23,041 bases of DNA from CAADGU01 sp964581605 (GCA_964581605.1 CAZOPF010000089.1:1-23041), one strand, 5' to 3'; shown: positions 1 through 8,463, counted from the stretch's first letter. Program-made: numbers and translations. The notes: a model not told the origin generated them from the sequence alone.

Positions 1-112
1 TGCCACTTGCCACCTGCCACTTGCCACCTGCCACTTGCCACCTGCCACCTGCCACTTGCCACCTGCCACCTGCCACCTGCCACCTGCCACCTGCCACTTG
101 CCACCTGCCACT
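1..112. repeat. Heptamer tandem array, 16 units of TGCCACC/TGCCACT
   Basis: Sixteen uninterrupted 7-bp units, TGCCACC or TGCCACT, run from the window edge to position 112, so the array may continue to the left. Its last base is the first base of the TCA that is the stop codon (TGA on the minus strand) of the leftward efflux adaptor. It belongs to the class of short tandem heptamer arrays seen at many gene junctions here. Plus-strand reading frames through it are only translated repeat. Confidence 0.95.
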
Positions 113-1677
113 CACTCCGTCTCCACAATCCCCGTCGTCACCTCTTCCCCGGCTGCCACGCCAGAGGTGATTTCGGCAAAGGAGAAGTCCATCAGCCCCA
201 CTTCCACCATGCGCAGCGTCGGCTCACCATTTTCCACCACAAAGACGGCATACTGGTCAGGCGAAATTTCGCGCAATGCCTCTACCGGCACAACGACCGC
301 ATTTTCGGCACGGCCGCCAATCACTTCCACCGTCGCATTCAACCCGACGGGCAGTGTTTGTGGTTTGTTATAGTCCAGCCGCACCAGCGCCCGCACCGCG
401 CTAACACCATTGGATTGGTACAGCGCCGGGTCTACCTGCACAATCTCGCCGGTAAACGTTTCGTCCGGCAAGGCGTCAAAAACCACGTCTACTTCATAAC
501 CCATGCCAGCTTTGTCCAGGTCACTCTCGTCCAGGTAAATTTCCAGCATGGGCTGTGACAAGTCGGCCAGGGTGAGGAATACACCGCTTACCTGTTCGCC
601 CACATGGTAGTTCACGGCCGTGACCGTGCCATCCATCGGCGCAACCAACTCCGTACCCGCCACATCTGCCTGCGCCGCTTCCAGGTTCAACTGCGCCTGT
701 GCCAGACTCAACCCATGTGCTTCCTGGTTTAGCTGCGCCTGCTGCAAAGCGAGTTCGGCCTGGCGCACGGCCGTTTCCGCTGCTGTTATCTCCTCGGCCG
801 TTGGCCCCACCTGCGCCGCCGCCAACGCCTGCTGCGCACTGAGCAAATTGCTCTCCGCGCTCGCCGAACTGCTGCTGTTGGTGCTGTTCACGGCCGCGTT
901 GTAATTCAGTTGGGCGATCTGCAAATTCTCCTGCGCCCGCAGCACCGCATCGTCCGCCCGTTCTCGTTCATTCAGCAGCGCGTCAGAACGGCGCGGGTCA
1001 TTCAATTCCCATTCCCGGCCGGGATCATACGCCGTCACCTGCGCCGCCAGCGCATCTTCCAGGTCACGCTGCGCCTGCTCCACACTGATATTTTTGATGG
1101 TGATATTGGTGCTGGTGGCCGCTTCCTGCCCCCGCGCCCCGTTGTAAGACGCTTCGGCCGCTTCCAATTTGGCTTGCAGCAAGGCAATTTCATCGGGATC
1201 GGCCGTCCAGTTTTGCAAATCGGCCAATGTCTGTTGCGCTTCTTCCAGGTTCAGCCGCGCCTGCTCCACACTGATGTCATCATAGCTCACGCCGGTTTGT
1301 GTCGTGCTGGCATCCGTTTGCATGGCCGCCTGTGCCAGCGACAGTTCAGCATTGGCTAATGCTTTTTGGGCGTCCGTGTCATCCACCCGTGCCAACACAT
1401 CCCCGGCCTGCACCTTTTGCCCCACCGTCACCAGCAGCTCTTCCAACACGCCGCCGGTGGTAAAGCTCAGTTCCACTTCCGTTGCCGGCATGACGGCCCC
1501 GGCCCCTGTGGCCGAGACCACAATTTCGCCCAGACGGGCCACGGCCGTTTGCACTTCCGGCTCTTCACTTTCGGCGGCGGCAACGGCCGTGTTGTTGGCG
1601 TAATAGGCATAGCCAACGGCCGTTACCAACACCACCACCAAAATGCTAATAATCCAAAACCGTTTTCTCTTCATCAT
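112..1677 (-). CDS. HlyD/MacA-type periplasmic adaptor subunit of an efflux transporter
   Basis: 521 residues. Residues about 7-27 form one hydrophobic N-terminal segment (FWIISILVVVLVTAVGYAYY) after a short basic stretch, giving an inner-membrane anchor. A biotinyl/lipoyl-like half motif follows (GGVLEELLVTVGQKVQAGD), then a long Ala/Gln/Glu-rich region with repeated VEQARLNLEEAQ-like heptads typical of the coiled-coil hairpin. The second lipoyl half (ELVAPMDGTVTAVNYHVGEQ) and beta-barrel sequence end the protein. Such adaptors link an inner-membrane pump (MacB-like ABC or RND) to export. The partner is not in the window but could lie to the left, downstream on this strand. ATG at 1677 is chosen because AGGAG lies six bases upstream; a TTG three bases earlier is possible. 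The stop codon abuts the heptamer array. Confidence 0.88.
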   Translation of the reverse strand: MMKRKRFWIISILVVVLVTAVGYAYYANNTAVAAAESEEPEVQTAVARLGEIVVSATGAGAVMPATEVELSFTTGGVLEELLVTVGQKVQAGDVLARVDDTDAQKALANAELSLAQAAMQTDASTTQTGVSYDDISVEQARLNLEEAQQTLADLQNWTADPDEIALLQAKLEAAEASYNGARGQEAATSTNITIKNISVEQAQRDLEDALAAQVTAYDPGREWELNDPRRSDALLNERERADDAVLRAQENLQIAQLNYNAAVNSTNSSSSASAESNLLSAQQALAAAQVGPTAEEITAAETAVRQAELALQQAQLNQEAHGLSLAQAQLNLEAAQADVAGTELVAPMDGTVTAVNYHVGEQVSGVFLTLADLSQPMLEIYLDESDLDKAGMGYEVDVVFDALPDETFTGEIVQVDPALYQSNGVSAVRALVRLDYNKPQTLPVGLNATVEVIGGRAENAVVVPVEALREISPDQYAVFVVENGEPTLRMVEVGLMDFSFAEITSGVAAGEEVTTGIVETE

Positions 1678-1797
1678 CAATCTCTCCTGAAATCATTCGG
1701 GTTCGTAGCAGGCGATTGATCGCCATGCCAAACAATACCCCACCCGTTTTCAGACAGATTGAAGAAGTTGTTGGGAAATTGTTAAGATGTTTGCCAC

Positions 1798-1834
1798 AAA
1801 AAAAGGCGCACCGGCCTCAACGGTGCGCCTTTTT
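1798..1834 (-). terminator. Strong intrinsic terminator, bidirectional in form
   Basis: A perfect 9-bp stem GGCGCACCG / CGGTGCGCC (1805-1813 and 1821-1829) encloses a 7-base loop. It is flanked by seven A on the left and five T on the right, so on the minus strand the stem is followed by seven U. It lies about 90 bp downstream of the leftward secreted-protein gene and would separate it from the efflux adaptor gene. Confidence 0.9.
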
Positions 1835-1856
1835 ACAAGGAGGAGGTTCTTCTGTT

Positions 1857-1912
1857 CGTAATCCGAAGTCCGAATTCCGATTACTGCTCACTGCTCACTG
1901 CTCACTGCTCAC
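1857..1912. repeat. Heptamer array with four ACTGCTC units
   Basis: Degenerate TCCGAA/TTCCGA units are followed by four exact ACTGCTC units (1883-1910), ending 12 bp before the TGA stop of the leftward gene that begins at 2697. The same ACTGCTC (GAGCAGT) family recurs near 9030, 16050, 18130, 21020 and 22780. Confidence 0.9.
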
Positions 1913-1923
1913 TTTTCCTCACA

Positions 1924-2697
1924 TCACGGATGCCCATGATGCCCGGGGCCGCCAAAACCAGGCCCGCCAAATCCACCAAACCCACCTAAACCGTCACTCA
2001 GATTATTCAACACGGCCTCGGCCTGTGCCTGGGTAATGACCCCGGCGGAGAGGGCTTCGGCAACGGCCGTTTCATACACTGACTGCACGGCCGTTTGCAA
2101 CGCATCCTGATCCACATAGTTCTGCACCGCCTGCCGCGCCAGCATCAGGTCAGCCTGTTCCTGGGTGATCGCGCCGGCTTCTACCATGGCTGCCAGTTCA
2201 TCGGCCCGCACCTGCGCCTGAGCCGCCTGCAACTCTTCAACGGTGATACCTAATGCTTCGGCTAACGCTTCACCCTGATCACCGGCCATCAACCCACCCC
2301 GGAGATGAAAACCACTGCCGCCTTGTGCCAGTTGGTCGGCCTGCTCCTGAGTCAGCAACCCATCGGCGACCGCCTGCTCAATCTGTGCGGTGCGGACGGC
2401 CGTTTGCGCAGTTTCCAGTTCCTCGACGGTGATGCCCAACGCGGCGGCTAACGCTTCCTGGTTATCACCCTTTGCACCAAATCCGGGACGGCCGTGACCA
2501 CCCCACAACCCATCGGGCACAGTTGGTACTGGTTGTACGGCCGTGTCCTCCTCTTGGGTCGGCGTTTCGGTTGGTTCCGCCACCGGTTCGTCCGCGCCAT
2601 CATCCGTCTGGGCAAAGGCCGCCAGTCCACCAAAGGCCAGCGTCAGCGCCAACAGCCCACCCACCATCATATAACCAATTCGTTTCTGCATTAACAT
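1924..2697 (-). CDS. Secreted helical-repeat protein with Gly/His-rich tail, function unknown
   Basis: 257 residues. ATG at 2697 is preferred because AAGGAG lies about eight bases upstream; an in-frame TTG at 2718 is less likely. The N-terminus is a classical signal peptide: basic start, hydrophobic run LLALTLAFGGLAAFA, likely cut before QTDDG. An acidic Pro/Thr linker follows, then at least two copies of a helical unit of the form EALAxALGITVEELxxAQ...GxxTQEQAD, and a third looser one. The C-terminus is low complexity GGFGGFGGPGFGGPGHHGHP, which could bind metal or a surface. The repeat recalls DUF2680/YckD-like secreted proteins, a resemblance I cannot test here. It has its own terminator and is probably monocistronic. 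Confidence 0.82.
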   Translation of the reverse strand: MLMQKRIGYMMVGGLLALTLAFGGLAAFAQTDDGADEPVAEPTETPTQEEDTAVQPVPTVPDGLWGGHGRPGFGAKGDNQEALAAALGITVEELETAQTAVRTAQIEQAVADGLLTQEQADQLAQGGSGFHLRGGLMAGDQGEALAEALGITVEELQAAQAQVRADELAAMVEAGAITQEQADLMLARQAVQNYVDQDALQTAVQSVYETAVAEALSAGVITQAQAEAVLNNLSDGLGGFGGFGGPGFGGPGHHGHP

Positions 2698-2861
2698 TGT
2701 TTTGTCTCCTTTTGACAATTTTTCGCCACATCGTGGCTTTCAGTAATGGTCATCAGCATAGCCACCGCCTGTTCAGAACTTGTTAAGAGCTTGTTGGGAT
2801 GTTGTTTATCTGTCAGTGGCTCATTCCACACCAGATGACTTGAAGGAACAACAAATACATC

Positions 2862-2889
2862 TTGACAGTAATATCAATAATGATACTAT
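2862..2889 (+). promoter_or_regulatory. hicAB promoter with operator-like inverted repeat
   Basis: A perfect -35 box TTGACA (2862-2867) is followed after 16 bp by TACTAT (2884-2889), a fair -10 box. The interval holds the palindrome TATCA-ATAA-TGATA (2872-2885), extended imperfectly outward by two more pairs. A repressor bound here would block both boxes, which fits HicB-type autoregulation. The expected start point falls at about 2896, the hicA ATG itself. Confidence 0.65.
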
Positions 2890-2895
2890 CTACAA

Positions 2896-3150
2896 ATGGC
2901 TACGGTTGAAGAAATAGTGACACACATGCGCCGTAATCCCCAAGGAATTCGTTTCAGCGATCTCTGCAAAGTTTGTGATCACTATTTTGGTCAGCCACGC
3001 CAATCAGGAGGCAGCCACCGGATTTACAAAACTCCCTGGCAAGGTGACCCACGAGTAAACGTTCAGGATGATGGCGGCAAAGCAAAAGCGTATCAGGTCA
3101 GACAAGTTTTGAAAGCAATTGATAGATTGGAGGTATCCCATGATACTTGA
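2896..3150 (+). CDS. hicA: HicA-type mRNA interferase toxin
   Basis: 84 residues. The sequence GGSHRIYKTPW (residues 38-48) is the HicA signature, with His41 as the expected catalytic His of the double-stranded-RNA-binding-like fold; a basic C-terminal helix (KAYQVRQVLKAI) follows. Family members cleave mRNA and are neutralised by HicB. The ATG at 2896 has no Shine-Dalgarno sequence, and the predicted transcription start is at or next to it, so the message may be leaderless. The gene overlaps hicB by 11 bp, the usual toxin-first arrangement. It is slightly longer than many HicA proteins. Confidence 0.87.
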   Translation: MATVEEIVTHMRRNPQGIRFSDLCKVCDHYFGQPRQSGGSHRIYKTPWQGDPRVNVQDDGGKAKAYQVRQVLKAIDRLEVSHDT

Positions 3151-3472
3151 GCAAGATCGATATACCTATCGCGTAACCTGGTCGGCAGAGGATGAGGAAT
3201 ATGTGGGTTTGTGCGCCGAATTTCCCAGTTTAAGCTGGTTGGCCGGGACGCCGGAAGACGCCCTGCAAGGAATCCGTCAGGTAGTGGCGGAGGTAGTGGC
3301 CGATATGACCGCCAACAATGAATCTGTGCCCGAACCGCTGGCGCTACGGCCGTACAGCGGCAAATTTATGGTGCGCATACCACCAGAACTTCATCGGCAG
3401 TTAGCCATCGAAGCGGCCGAATCTGGCGTCAGCCTCAACCGGCTGGCCAGCGCCAAGCTGAGCCAATCCTAG
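3140..3472 (+). CDS. hicB: HicB-type antitoxin with C-terminal ribbon-helix-helix
   Basis: 110 residues from the ATG at 3140, chosen because GGAGG sits seven bases upstream and because the protein then opens with the typical HicB strand YTYRVTWSAEDEEYVGLCAEFPSL. Residues 10-60 form the partly degraded RNase-H-like HicB fold (GTPEDALQGIRQVV helix). Residues 73-110 (GKFMVRIPPELHRQLAIEA, then SGVSLNRLASAKL) look like a ribbon-helix-helix DNA-binding unit, which would recognise the palindrome upstream of hicA. It overlaps the hicA stop, implying translational coupling. Confidence 0.87.
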   Translation: MILEQDRYTYRVTWSAEDEEYVGLCAEFPSLSWLAGTPEDALQGIRQVVAEVVADMTANNESVPEPLALRPYSGKFMVRIPPELHRQLAIEAAESGVSLNRLASAKLSQS

Positions 3473-3528
3473 CGAAAAGTGCAAACCACCAGCCCCATGA
3501 TAAAATCAAGATGGCGGGATAACTGTTC

Positions 3529-3561
3529 AGATTGGTTCAATTTTAGAAATTGAACCAATCT
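3529..3561. repeat. Perfect 15-bp hairpin between hicB and sucA
   Basis: AGATTGGTTCAATTT (3529-3543) and its exact reverse complement (3547-3561) enclose TAG. There is no T tract after it, so it is a poor intrinsic terminator. It lies 32 bp before the sucA start and could separate the two transcripts, protect RNA ends, or be another short mobile palindrome. Apart from it, 3473-3593 shows only a TAAAAT that could be part of a weak sucA promoter. Confidence 0.85.
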
Positions 3562-3593
3562 AATAATCCACCCACTGCCCGCTGAGGATTTCT

Positions 3594-6422
3594 ATGGATG
3601 TATGGCGTGAATTTCATGGGCCGAATGCGGCCTATTTGTTAGAGATGTTTGCCCAATATGAGCAAAATCCGGCCTCGCTGGACAAAACAACCCAAACCTT
3701 TTTCCAACAAAACGCGGCGCAAATCCGGCAGATCATCGCTGGCGCAAATGGGGCGGACCCTTCCACAGGCTCAGGGCAAGATGCCGTGTCCCTTCCCACC
3801 GAAAAGATCATGGGCGCGGTCAATCTGGCCCAGGCCATCCGCGAATTTGGGCACTTGGCGGCGCAGTTAGACCCCTTGGGCACAGAGCCACCCGGCGAAC
3901 CGTCGCTGGCGCTGGACTATCACGGCCTGACGGCCGTAGACCTGCGCCAGTTGCCCGCCAGCCTCATCGGCGGCCCGGCAGCGGCCGATTGCGCCCACGC
4001 CCTGGAAGCAATTGAAAATCTGCAACACATCTACTCAAACACCGTTGGCTACGACTATGACCATTTGCGCGACCATGAGGAGCGCCGCTGGCTGCGCGAC
4101 ATGGCCGAAAGCGGCCATTTTGCCCCACCACATACACCGCTCGACGGCCGTGCCCTGCTGGAACGGCTCACCCAGGTGGAAACCTTCGAGCAATTTTTGC
4201 AGCGCGTCTACCCCGGCAAAACCCGCTTCTCCATTGAAGGGCTGGACATGATGCTGCCCATGCTGGACGAGATGATCAGCGACGCCGCCACCGTCGGCAT
4301 TCGCTCCGTCCTCATCGGCATGGCCCACCGGGGGCGGCTGAATGTGATGGCCCATCTGCTGGAACGGCCGTATGCCCAACTGCTGACCATGTTCAAAGAC
4401 CCCGCCCAACGCGACTTCTACGACAAACGCAACAGTATGGGCTGGACGGGCGACGTGAAATACCACGCCGGCGGCTACCACACCCTGGACTTCAACGCCG
4501 ACGATGTAGTAGACATGACCATCGCCCTGGCCCCCAATCCCAGCCATCTGGAACACGTCAACCCCGTCGTCATTGGCATGGCCCGCGCCGCCGGGACGTA
4601 TGTGGACGGGCCAGGCGCACCTCGCTTTAACCACGCCGTCACCTTGCCCATTCTCATTCACGGCGACGCCGCCTTTCCCGGCCAGGGTATTGTGGCCGAA
4701 ACGCTGAATATGTACCGGCTACCCGGCTATCGCGTCGGCGGCACGATTCACATCATCGCTAACAACCAGATCGGTTTCACCACCGACGCCGCCGAAGGGC
4801 GCAGCACCCTCTATGCCAGCGACCTGGCCAAGGGGTTCAAAATCCCCATCGTGCATGTGAACGCCGACGACCCCGAAGCCTGTATGGCGGTGGCGCGTCT
4901 GGCCATTGCCTACCGGCAGCAGTTCCACAAAGATTTCCTGATTGACCTGATTGGCTACCGCCGCTACGGGCACAATGAGGGGGACGAGCCGCGTTTCACC
5001 CAACCGCTGATGTACCGGCGTGTTGACGACCTGCCGACGGTGCGCCAGCAGTGGGCAGACACATTGCTCAAACGCGGCGAGATTGCGCCAGGCGAGGCGG
5101 AAAAGCTGGCCCAAAGCTATCTGGCCGACCTGCAAGCGTTGTATGAATCTTTGGAAGTGGAAGAGGTGGCTGAGGAGTTGGAGCCACAGTTGGAACTGCC
5201 CCCGGCCGGAGCGGCACGGCAGGCGGCTACGGCCGTACCCCTGCCCGACCTGAACGCCCTCAACCAATCGCTGCTCACCTTCCCCGACGGCTTCCAATTG
5301 GAGCGCAAATTGCGGCGGGGTATGGGCAAACGGCAAGAGCTGTTCGCCGACCCCGACCAGCCCACCATTGAGTGGGGCACGGCCGAGGAACTGGCATTGG
5401 CGGCGATATTGGCAGACGGCACGGCCGTGCGCCTCACCGGCGAAGACGTAAAACGGGGCACCTTCAGCCACCGTCACGCCGTCTTTCACGATGCGGTCAC
5501 GGGGGTTGAGTATTGTCCCTTGCAGCAGTTACCCCAGGCCAGAGCCGCCTTTGAAATCCGCAACAGCCCGCTGTCGGAAAATGCGGCTATCGGCTTCGAG
5601 TATGGCTACAACATCCAGGCCCCGGAGCGGCTGGTGATCTGGGAAGCGCAATACGGCGACTTCATCAACACCGCCCAGGCGATCATTGATGAGTTTGTGG
5701 TCTCCGGCAAGGCCAAGTGGGAGCAGACCCCCTCGCTGGTGCTGCTGCTGCCACACGGCTACGAAGGGCAGGGGCCTGATCATTCCAGCGGCCGCCCAGA
5801 GCGTTTTTTGCAGTTGGCGGCCAAAAACAGCATCCGCATCACCTACCCGACGACGGCCGCCCAATACTTTCACTTGCTGCGGCGGCAGGCGGCGGTGCTG
5901 GTAACAGACCCGCTGCCGCTGGTGGTGCTGACGCCCAAAAGTCTGCTGCGCCACCCCCGCGCCGCCAGCACCCCGCGTGAACTGGCGGAGGGGCAGTGGC
6001 AGCCGGTCATCCCGGATGCGGCCGCCTTAGAGCGGGCGAAAGACATTCGCCGTCTGGTTTTTTGCAGCGGCAAGGTGTTTGTGGATTTGGTGGAAATACA
6101 GCAGCGGATTTTGGCCGATAGTGGCACATTGGCAGTGGCGTTGACGCGGGTGGAGCAGTTGTACCCGTTCCCGGATGAGGAAGTACAGGCAGCATTGGCC
6201 GCGTATCCCAACCTGGAAGAGGTGGTCTGGCTGCAAGAGGAACCGGCGAATATGGGAGCATGGGAATTTGTACGGCCGTGTCTGGAACAGTGGATTGACG
6301 GCCGTGTACCGTTACGTTATATCGGCCGTCCCCGCCGCACCAGCCCCGCCGAAGGCTCCACCACCTGGCACCGGCGCAATCAGCAGGCGATTACGGAGTT
6401 TGCGTTTGAATTTGGAGATTAG
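3594..6422 (+). CDS. sucA: 2-oxoglutarate dehydrogenase E1 component
   Basis: 942 residues, full length for the family. The enzyme decarboxylates 2-oxoglutarate with thiamine diphosphate and passes the succinyl group to the lipoyl arm of E2 in the citric acid cycle. The N-terminal helix (YLLEMFAQYEQNPASLD) matches the E2-binding segment. Family landmarks include HRGRLN (245-250), the thiamine diphosphate motif GDAAFPGQG (357-365) through NNQIGFTT (390-397), YRRYGHNEGDEPRFTQP, and a C-terminal transketolase-like half with HGYEGQGPDHSSGRPERFLQ. ATG 3594 has GAGG six bases upstream. Residues 56-62 (PSTGSGQ) are encoded by a dispersed repeat. The TAG stop lies inside a heptamer array that continues toward sucB. 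Confidence 0.96.
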   Translation: MDVWREFHGPNAAYLLEMFAQYEQNPASLDKTTQTFFQQNAAQIRQIIAGANGADPSTGSGQDAVSLPTEKIMGAVNLAQAIREFGHLAAQLDPLGTEPPGEPSLALDYHGLTAVDLRQLPASLIGGPAAADCAHALEAIENLQHIYSNTVGYDYDHLRDHEERRWLRDMAESGHFAPPHTPLDGRALLERLTQVETFEQFLQRVYPGKTRFSIEGLDMMLPMLDEMISDAATVGIRSVLIGMAHRGRLNVMAHLLERPYAQLLTMFKDPAQRDFYDKRNSMGWTGDVKYHAGGYHTLDFNADDVVDMTIALAPNPSHLEHVNPVVIGMARAAGTYVDGPGAPRFNHAVTLPILIHGDAAFPGQGIVAETLNMYRLPGYRVGGTIHIIANNQIGFTTDAAEGRSTLYASDLAKGFKIPIVHVNADDPEACMAVARLAIAYRQQFHKDFLIDLIGYRRYGHNEGDEPRFTQPLMYRRVDDLPTVRQQWADTLLKRGEIAPGEAEKLAQSYLADLQALYESLEVEEVAEELEPQLELPPAGAARQAATAVPLPDLNALNQSLLTFPDGFQLERKLRRGMGKRQELFADPDQPTIEWGTAEELALAAILADGTAVRLTGEDVKRGTFSHRHAVFHDAVTGVEYCPLQQLPQARAAFEIRNSPLSENAAIGFEYGYNIQAPERLVIWEAQYGDFINTAQAIIDEFVVSGKAKWEQTPSLVLLLPHGYEGQGPDHSSGRPERFLQLAAKNSIRITYPTTAAQYFHLLRRQAAVLVTDPLPLVVLTPKSLLRHPRAASTPRELAEGQWQPVIPDAAALERAKDIRRLVFCSGKVFVDLVEIQQRILADSGTLAVALTRVEQLYPFPDEEVQAALAAYPNLEEVVWLQEEPANMGAWEFVRPCLEQWIDGRVPLRYIGRPRRTSPAEGSTTWHRRNQQAITEFAFEFGD
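3757..3777 (+). repeat. Short dispersed repeat in frame within sucA
   Basis: The stretch beginning CCCTTCCACAGGCTCAGGGC closely resembles the widespread CCCTTCGACAGGCTCAGGG-type element of many bacterial genomes (recalled, not searched). It encodes DPSTGSGQD in the linker after the N-terminal helix, a place where E1 proteins vary, so it is probably a tolerated in-frame insertion. Confidence 0.6.
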
Positions 6423-6468
6423 AGATTGGGAGATTGGAGATTCAGCAATCTCTAATCTCCAATCTCCC
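6414..6468. repeat. Inverted heptamer arrays at the sucA-sucB junction
   Basis: Left units GGAGATT, AGAGATT, GGGAGATT, GGAGATT (6414-6442) face right units AATCTCT, AATCTCC, AATCTCCC (6447-6468) across CAGC. An exact 15-bp stem is available (6428-6442 with 6454-6468). The array spans the end of sucA and provides its TAG stop. The AAGG used by sucB follows directly. The same unit family forms the junction at 10550-10608. Confidence 0.93.
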
Positions 6469-6485
6469 CTACAAGGATGCAAAGT

Positions 6486-7703
6486 ATGACAACCAAAATA
6501 ACCGTCCCCGAACTGGGCGAATCAGTGGTAGAAGCAACAGTAGGCGAGTGGCACAAGCAGGAAGGAGACAGCGTCGCCGTTGGTGATGTGCTGGTGGAAT
6601 TGGAAACGGATAAGGTTGACCTGGAAGTGAGCGCGGAAACGGCCGGGGTGTTGGCGCGCATTTTCCACCAGCAGGGAGCCGATGTGAAGATTGGCGATGT
6701 GCTGGCGGAGATTGAGCCAGATGGGGCGGCAGCGGATGGGGGAGCGGATAAAGCGGATGGAGTGGCAACGGCCGTCGCTCCCCCCCCGCCAACGCCTGCC
6801 CGCCAACCGGCCGTTACGCCGGTAGCACAAAGGGTAGCCGACGCGGAAGGAGTGGATGTGTCAAAGGTGGAAGGGAGTGGGGCACACGGCCGTGTCACCC
6901 GCCAGGATGTGGAAAAGCATCTGCAAAAACAGCCGCCCACCCCGCCCAAAACCCAACCCACCGCCCCACCTGCCCCATCCGTATCCGCGCCCGGCGGCAA
7001 CGGCCGTCCTGAGGAACGCATCCGCATGTCCCGCCGCCGCCGTACCATCGCCCAACGGCTGGTGGAAGCCCAGCACACGGCCGCCATGCTCACCACCTTC
7101 AACGACGTGGACATGGGCGCGGTGATGGAACTGCGTAAACGGCGCGGCCCCGCCTTTTTAGAGCGGCACGGCGTCAAGTTGGGTTTTATGTCCTTTTTTG
7201 TCAAGGCGGCCGTGGGCGCGCTGAAAGCGTTCCCACAGTTGAACGCCGAAATTGACGGCGACGACATCATCCTCAAAAAGTATTACGACATCGGCATGGC
7301 GGTGGGAGCGGAGGAAGGGTTGGTCGTGCCCGTCATCCGGGACGCCGACCGGCTGTCGTTTGCCGCCATTGAACAGGCAGTGCGCGACTTTTCCGCCAAA
7401 ACACGCGATGGTTCGCTGACGCTGGAGGATTTGCGTGGCGGCACGTTTACCATCACTAACGGCGGCGTTTTTGGCTCCATGCTCAGCACCCCCATTTTGA
7501 ACCCGCCGCAGGTGGGCATTTTGGGGCTGCACCGCATTGACGAGCGCCCCATTGCCAAAAACGGGGAAGTGGTTATCCGCCCCATGATGTACCTGGCGCT
7601 GAGTTATGATCACCGGATTGTAGACGGCCGTGAAGCCGTGCAATTCCTGGTACGCGTGAAGGAACTGATTGAAGAGCCGGAAACGCTGCTGCTGGAAGGC
7701 TGA
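6486..7703 (+). CDS. sucB: Dihydrolipoyl succinyltransferase, E2 component of 2-oxoglutarate dehydrogenase
   Basis: 405 residues from ATG 6486. An in-frame ATG at 6477 touches the AAGG ribosome site, whereas 6486 lies nine bases after it and opens directly into the lipoyl domain (MTTKITVPELGESV). The lipoyl domain is residues 1-80 with the lipoylated Lys43 in ELETDKVDLEV. A Pro/Ala-rich linker leads to the peripheral subunit-binding domain (TPVAQRVADAEGVDVSKVEG, then GRVTRQDVEKHL), then a second Pro-rich linker and the catalytic domain. The active-site motif SYDHRIVDG is near the C-terminus, with His376 and Asp380. It transfers the succinyl group from lipoamide to CoA. The context with sucA makes it succinyl- rather than acetyl-specific. 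The E3 lipoamide dehydrogenase must be elsewhere. Confidence 0.95.
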   Translation: MTTKITVPELGESVVEATVGEWHKQEGDSVAVGDVLVELETDKVDLEVSAETAGVLARIFHQQGADVKIGDVLAEIEPDGAAADGGADKADGVATAVAPPPPTPARQPAVTPVAQRVADAEGVDVSKVEGSGAHGRVTRQDVEKHLQKQPPTPPKTQPTAPPAPSVSAPGGNGRPEERIRMSRRRRTIAQRLVEAQHTAAMLTTFNDVDMGAVMELRKRRGPAFLERHGVKLGFMSFFVKAAVGALKAFPQLNAEIDGDDIILKKYYDIGMAVGAEEGLVVPVIRDADRLSFAAIEQAVRDFSAKTRDGSLTLEDLRGGTFTITNGGVFGSMLSTPILNPPQVGILGLHRIDERPIAKNGEVVIRPMMYLALSYDHRIVDGREAVQFLVRVKELIEEPETLLLEG

Positions 7704-7785
7704 AACGGCCGTGCAAATAAGATGGAAGCTCAGAGATTACCCAACCGCCAACCTCTTATTTCCTGGCACCTGGAACGGCTCTTTT

Positions 7786-8367
7786 TCAAGCAAGAGGCCA
7801 AAGTTGGTCGAGGGGCAGGCCAAAACCGGGGAGGATGTCTGCCAGGGTGAGGGTATCGGTTAAGGTCAATTCCTGAATGGTGGTGGGGGAGCGGTAGAGG
7901 GCGATGGTTTGTTCTTCCGGTTCGACGATGAGCACGGCCGTGACCCCCACCTCAAAATACTCCTTTATCTTCTTCCGTACCTCGCTCCACCTGTCAGAGG
8001 GAGACATCACTTCCACGATCAGTTCGGGGGCCACATCCAAAAAACCGCCCGGCGTCACCTGCGCCAGCCGTTCATGGGAGATGAACAATACATCCGCCCC
8101 CCGCACGGTATCCGGGTCACGGTGTGTATAAACTCCCACTTCACCCACCATCACTACGCCAAGATTGTGTTTTTCTACAAAATTTCCTAAAAAACGCGCT
8201 ATCTCAAATTCATAACGGCCGTGTGGCATCTTTGTTGGACTCAACTTCACAATCCTCCCTTCCACCAGTTCACACCGCCCCAGATCGCCCATCGCCGCCA
8301 GTTCTTCGCCGGTAATGAGCGTCTCATCTGGTAATTTGGAATGGATTAAATTTTGTTGTGCAATCAT
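7786..8367 (-). CDS. Uma2 family (DUF820) putative restriction-endonuclease-fold protein
   Basis: 193 residues from ATG 8367, with AGGG about eight bases upstream; a GTG at 8394 would add nine residues. Features typical of the family are YELVEG-like CELVEGRIVKLSPT near residue 32, the acidic RGADVLFI (Asp92), and PELIVEVMSPSDRWSEVRKKIKEY (Glu119, followed by Lys-rich helix), forming a PD-(D/E)XK-like core, then a Val-rich strand VTAVLIVEPEEQTIALY. These proteins are numerous in Chloroflexota and cyanobacteria; their role is unsettled. It is convergent with sucB and follows the biotin carrier gene by 96 bp, so it may be an independent insertion. Confidence 0.85.
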   Translation of the reverse strand: MIAQQNLIHSKLPDETLITGEELAAMGDLGRCELVEGRIVKLSPTKMPHGRYEFEIARFLGNFVEKHNLGVVMVGEVGVYTHRDPDTVRGADVLFISHERLAQVTPGGFLDVAPELIVEVMSPSDRWSEVRKKIKEYFEVGVTAVLIVEPEEQTIALYRSPTTIQELTLTDTLTLADILPGFGLPLDQLWPLA

Positions 8368-8463
8368 GTTTCTAACCCTGCCAGACAGATTCACCCCGCT
8401 GATCTACCCGGCAGTATACACCATTTGAGGCAAAGCCCAACACCACCGCTTACCGATTCCCGC

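Noticed and set aside
1..112. CRISPR array
   Set aside because: The 7-bp units are directly adjacent with no spacers, and no cas gene is present.
7..558. Plus-strand frames giving ATCHLPP-type repeats over the left edge
   Set aside because: They are translations of the heptamer array followed by the antisense strand of the well-supported adaptor gene; there is no ribosome site and composition is unnatural.
2896..3472. hicAB as part of a larger defence island
   Set aside because: The neighbours are a secreted protein gene and sucAB, which are ordinary genes; nothing else defence-related is visible except a Uma2-family gene 4.3 kb away, whose role is unsettled.
3529..3561. tRNA or intrinsic terminator
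   Set aside because: It is one simple 15-bp stem with a 3-base loop: no cloverleaf, and no T tract after it on the plus strand.
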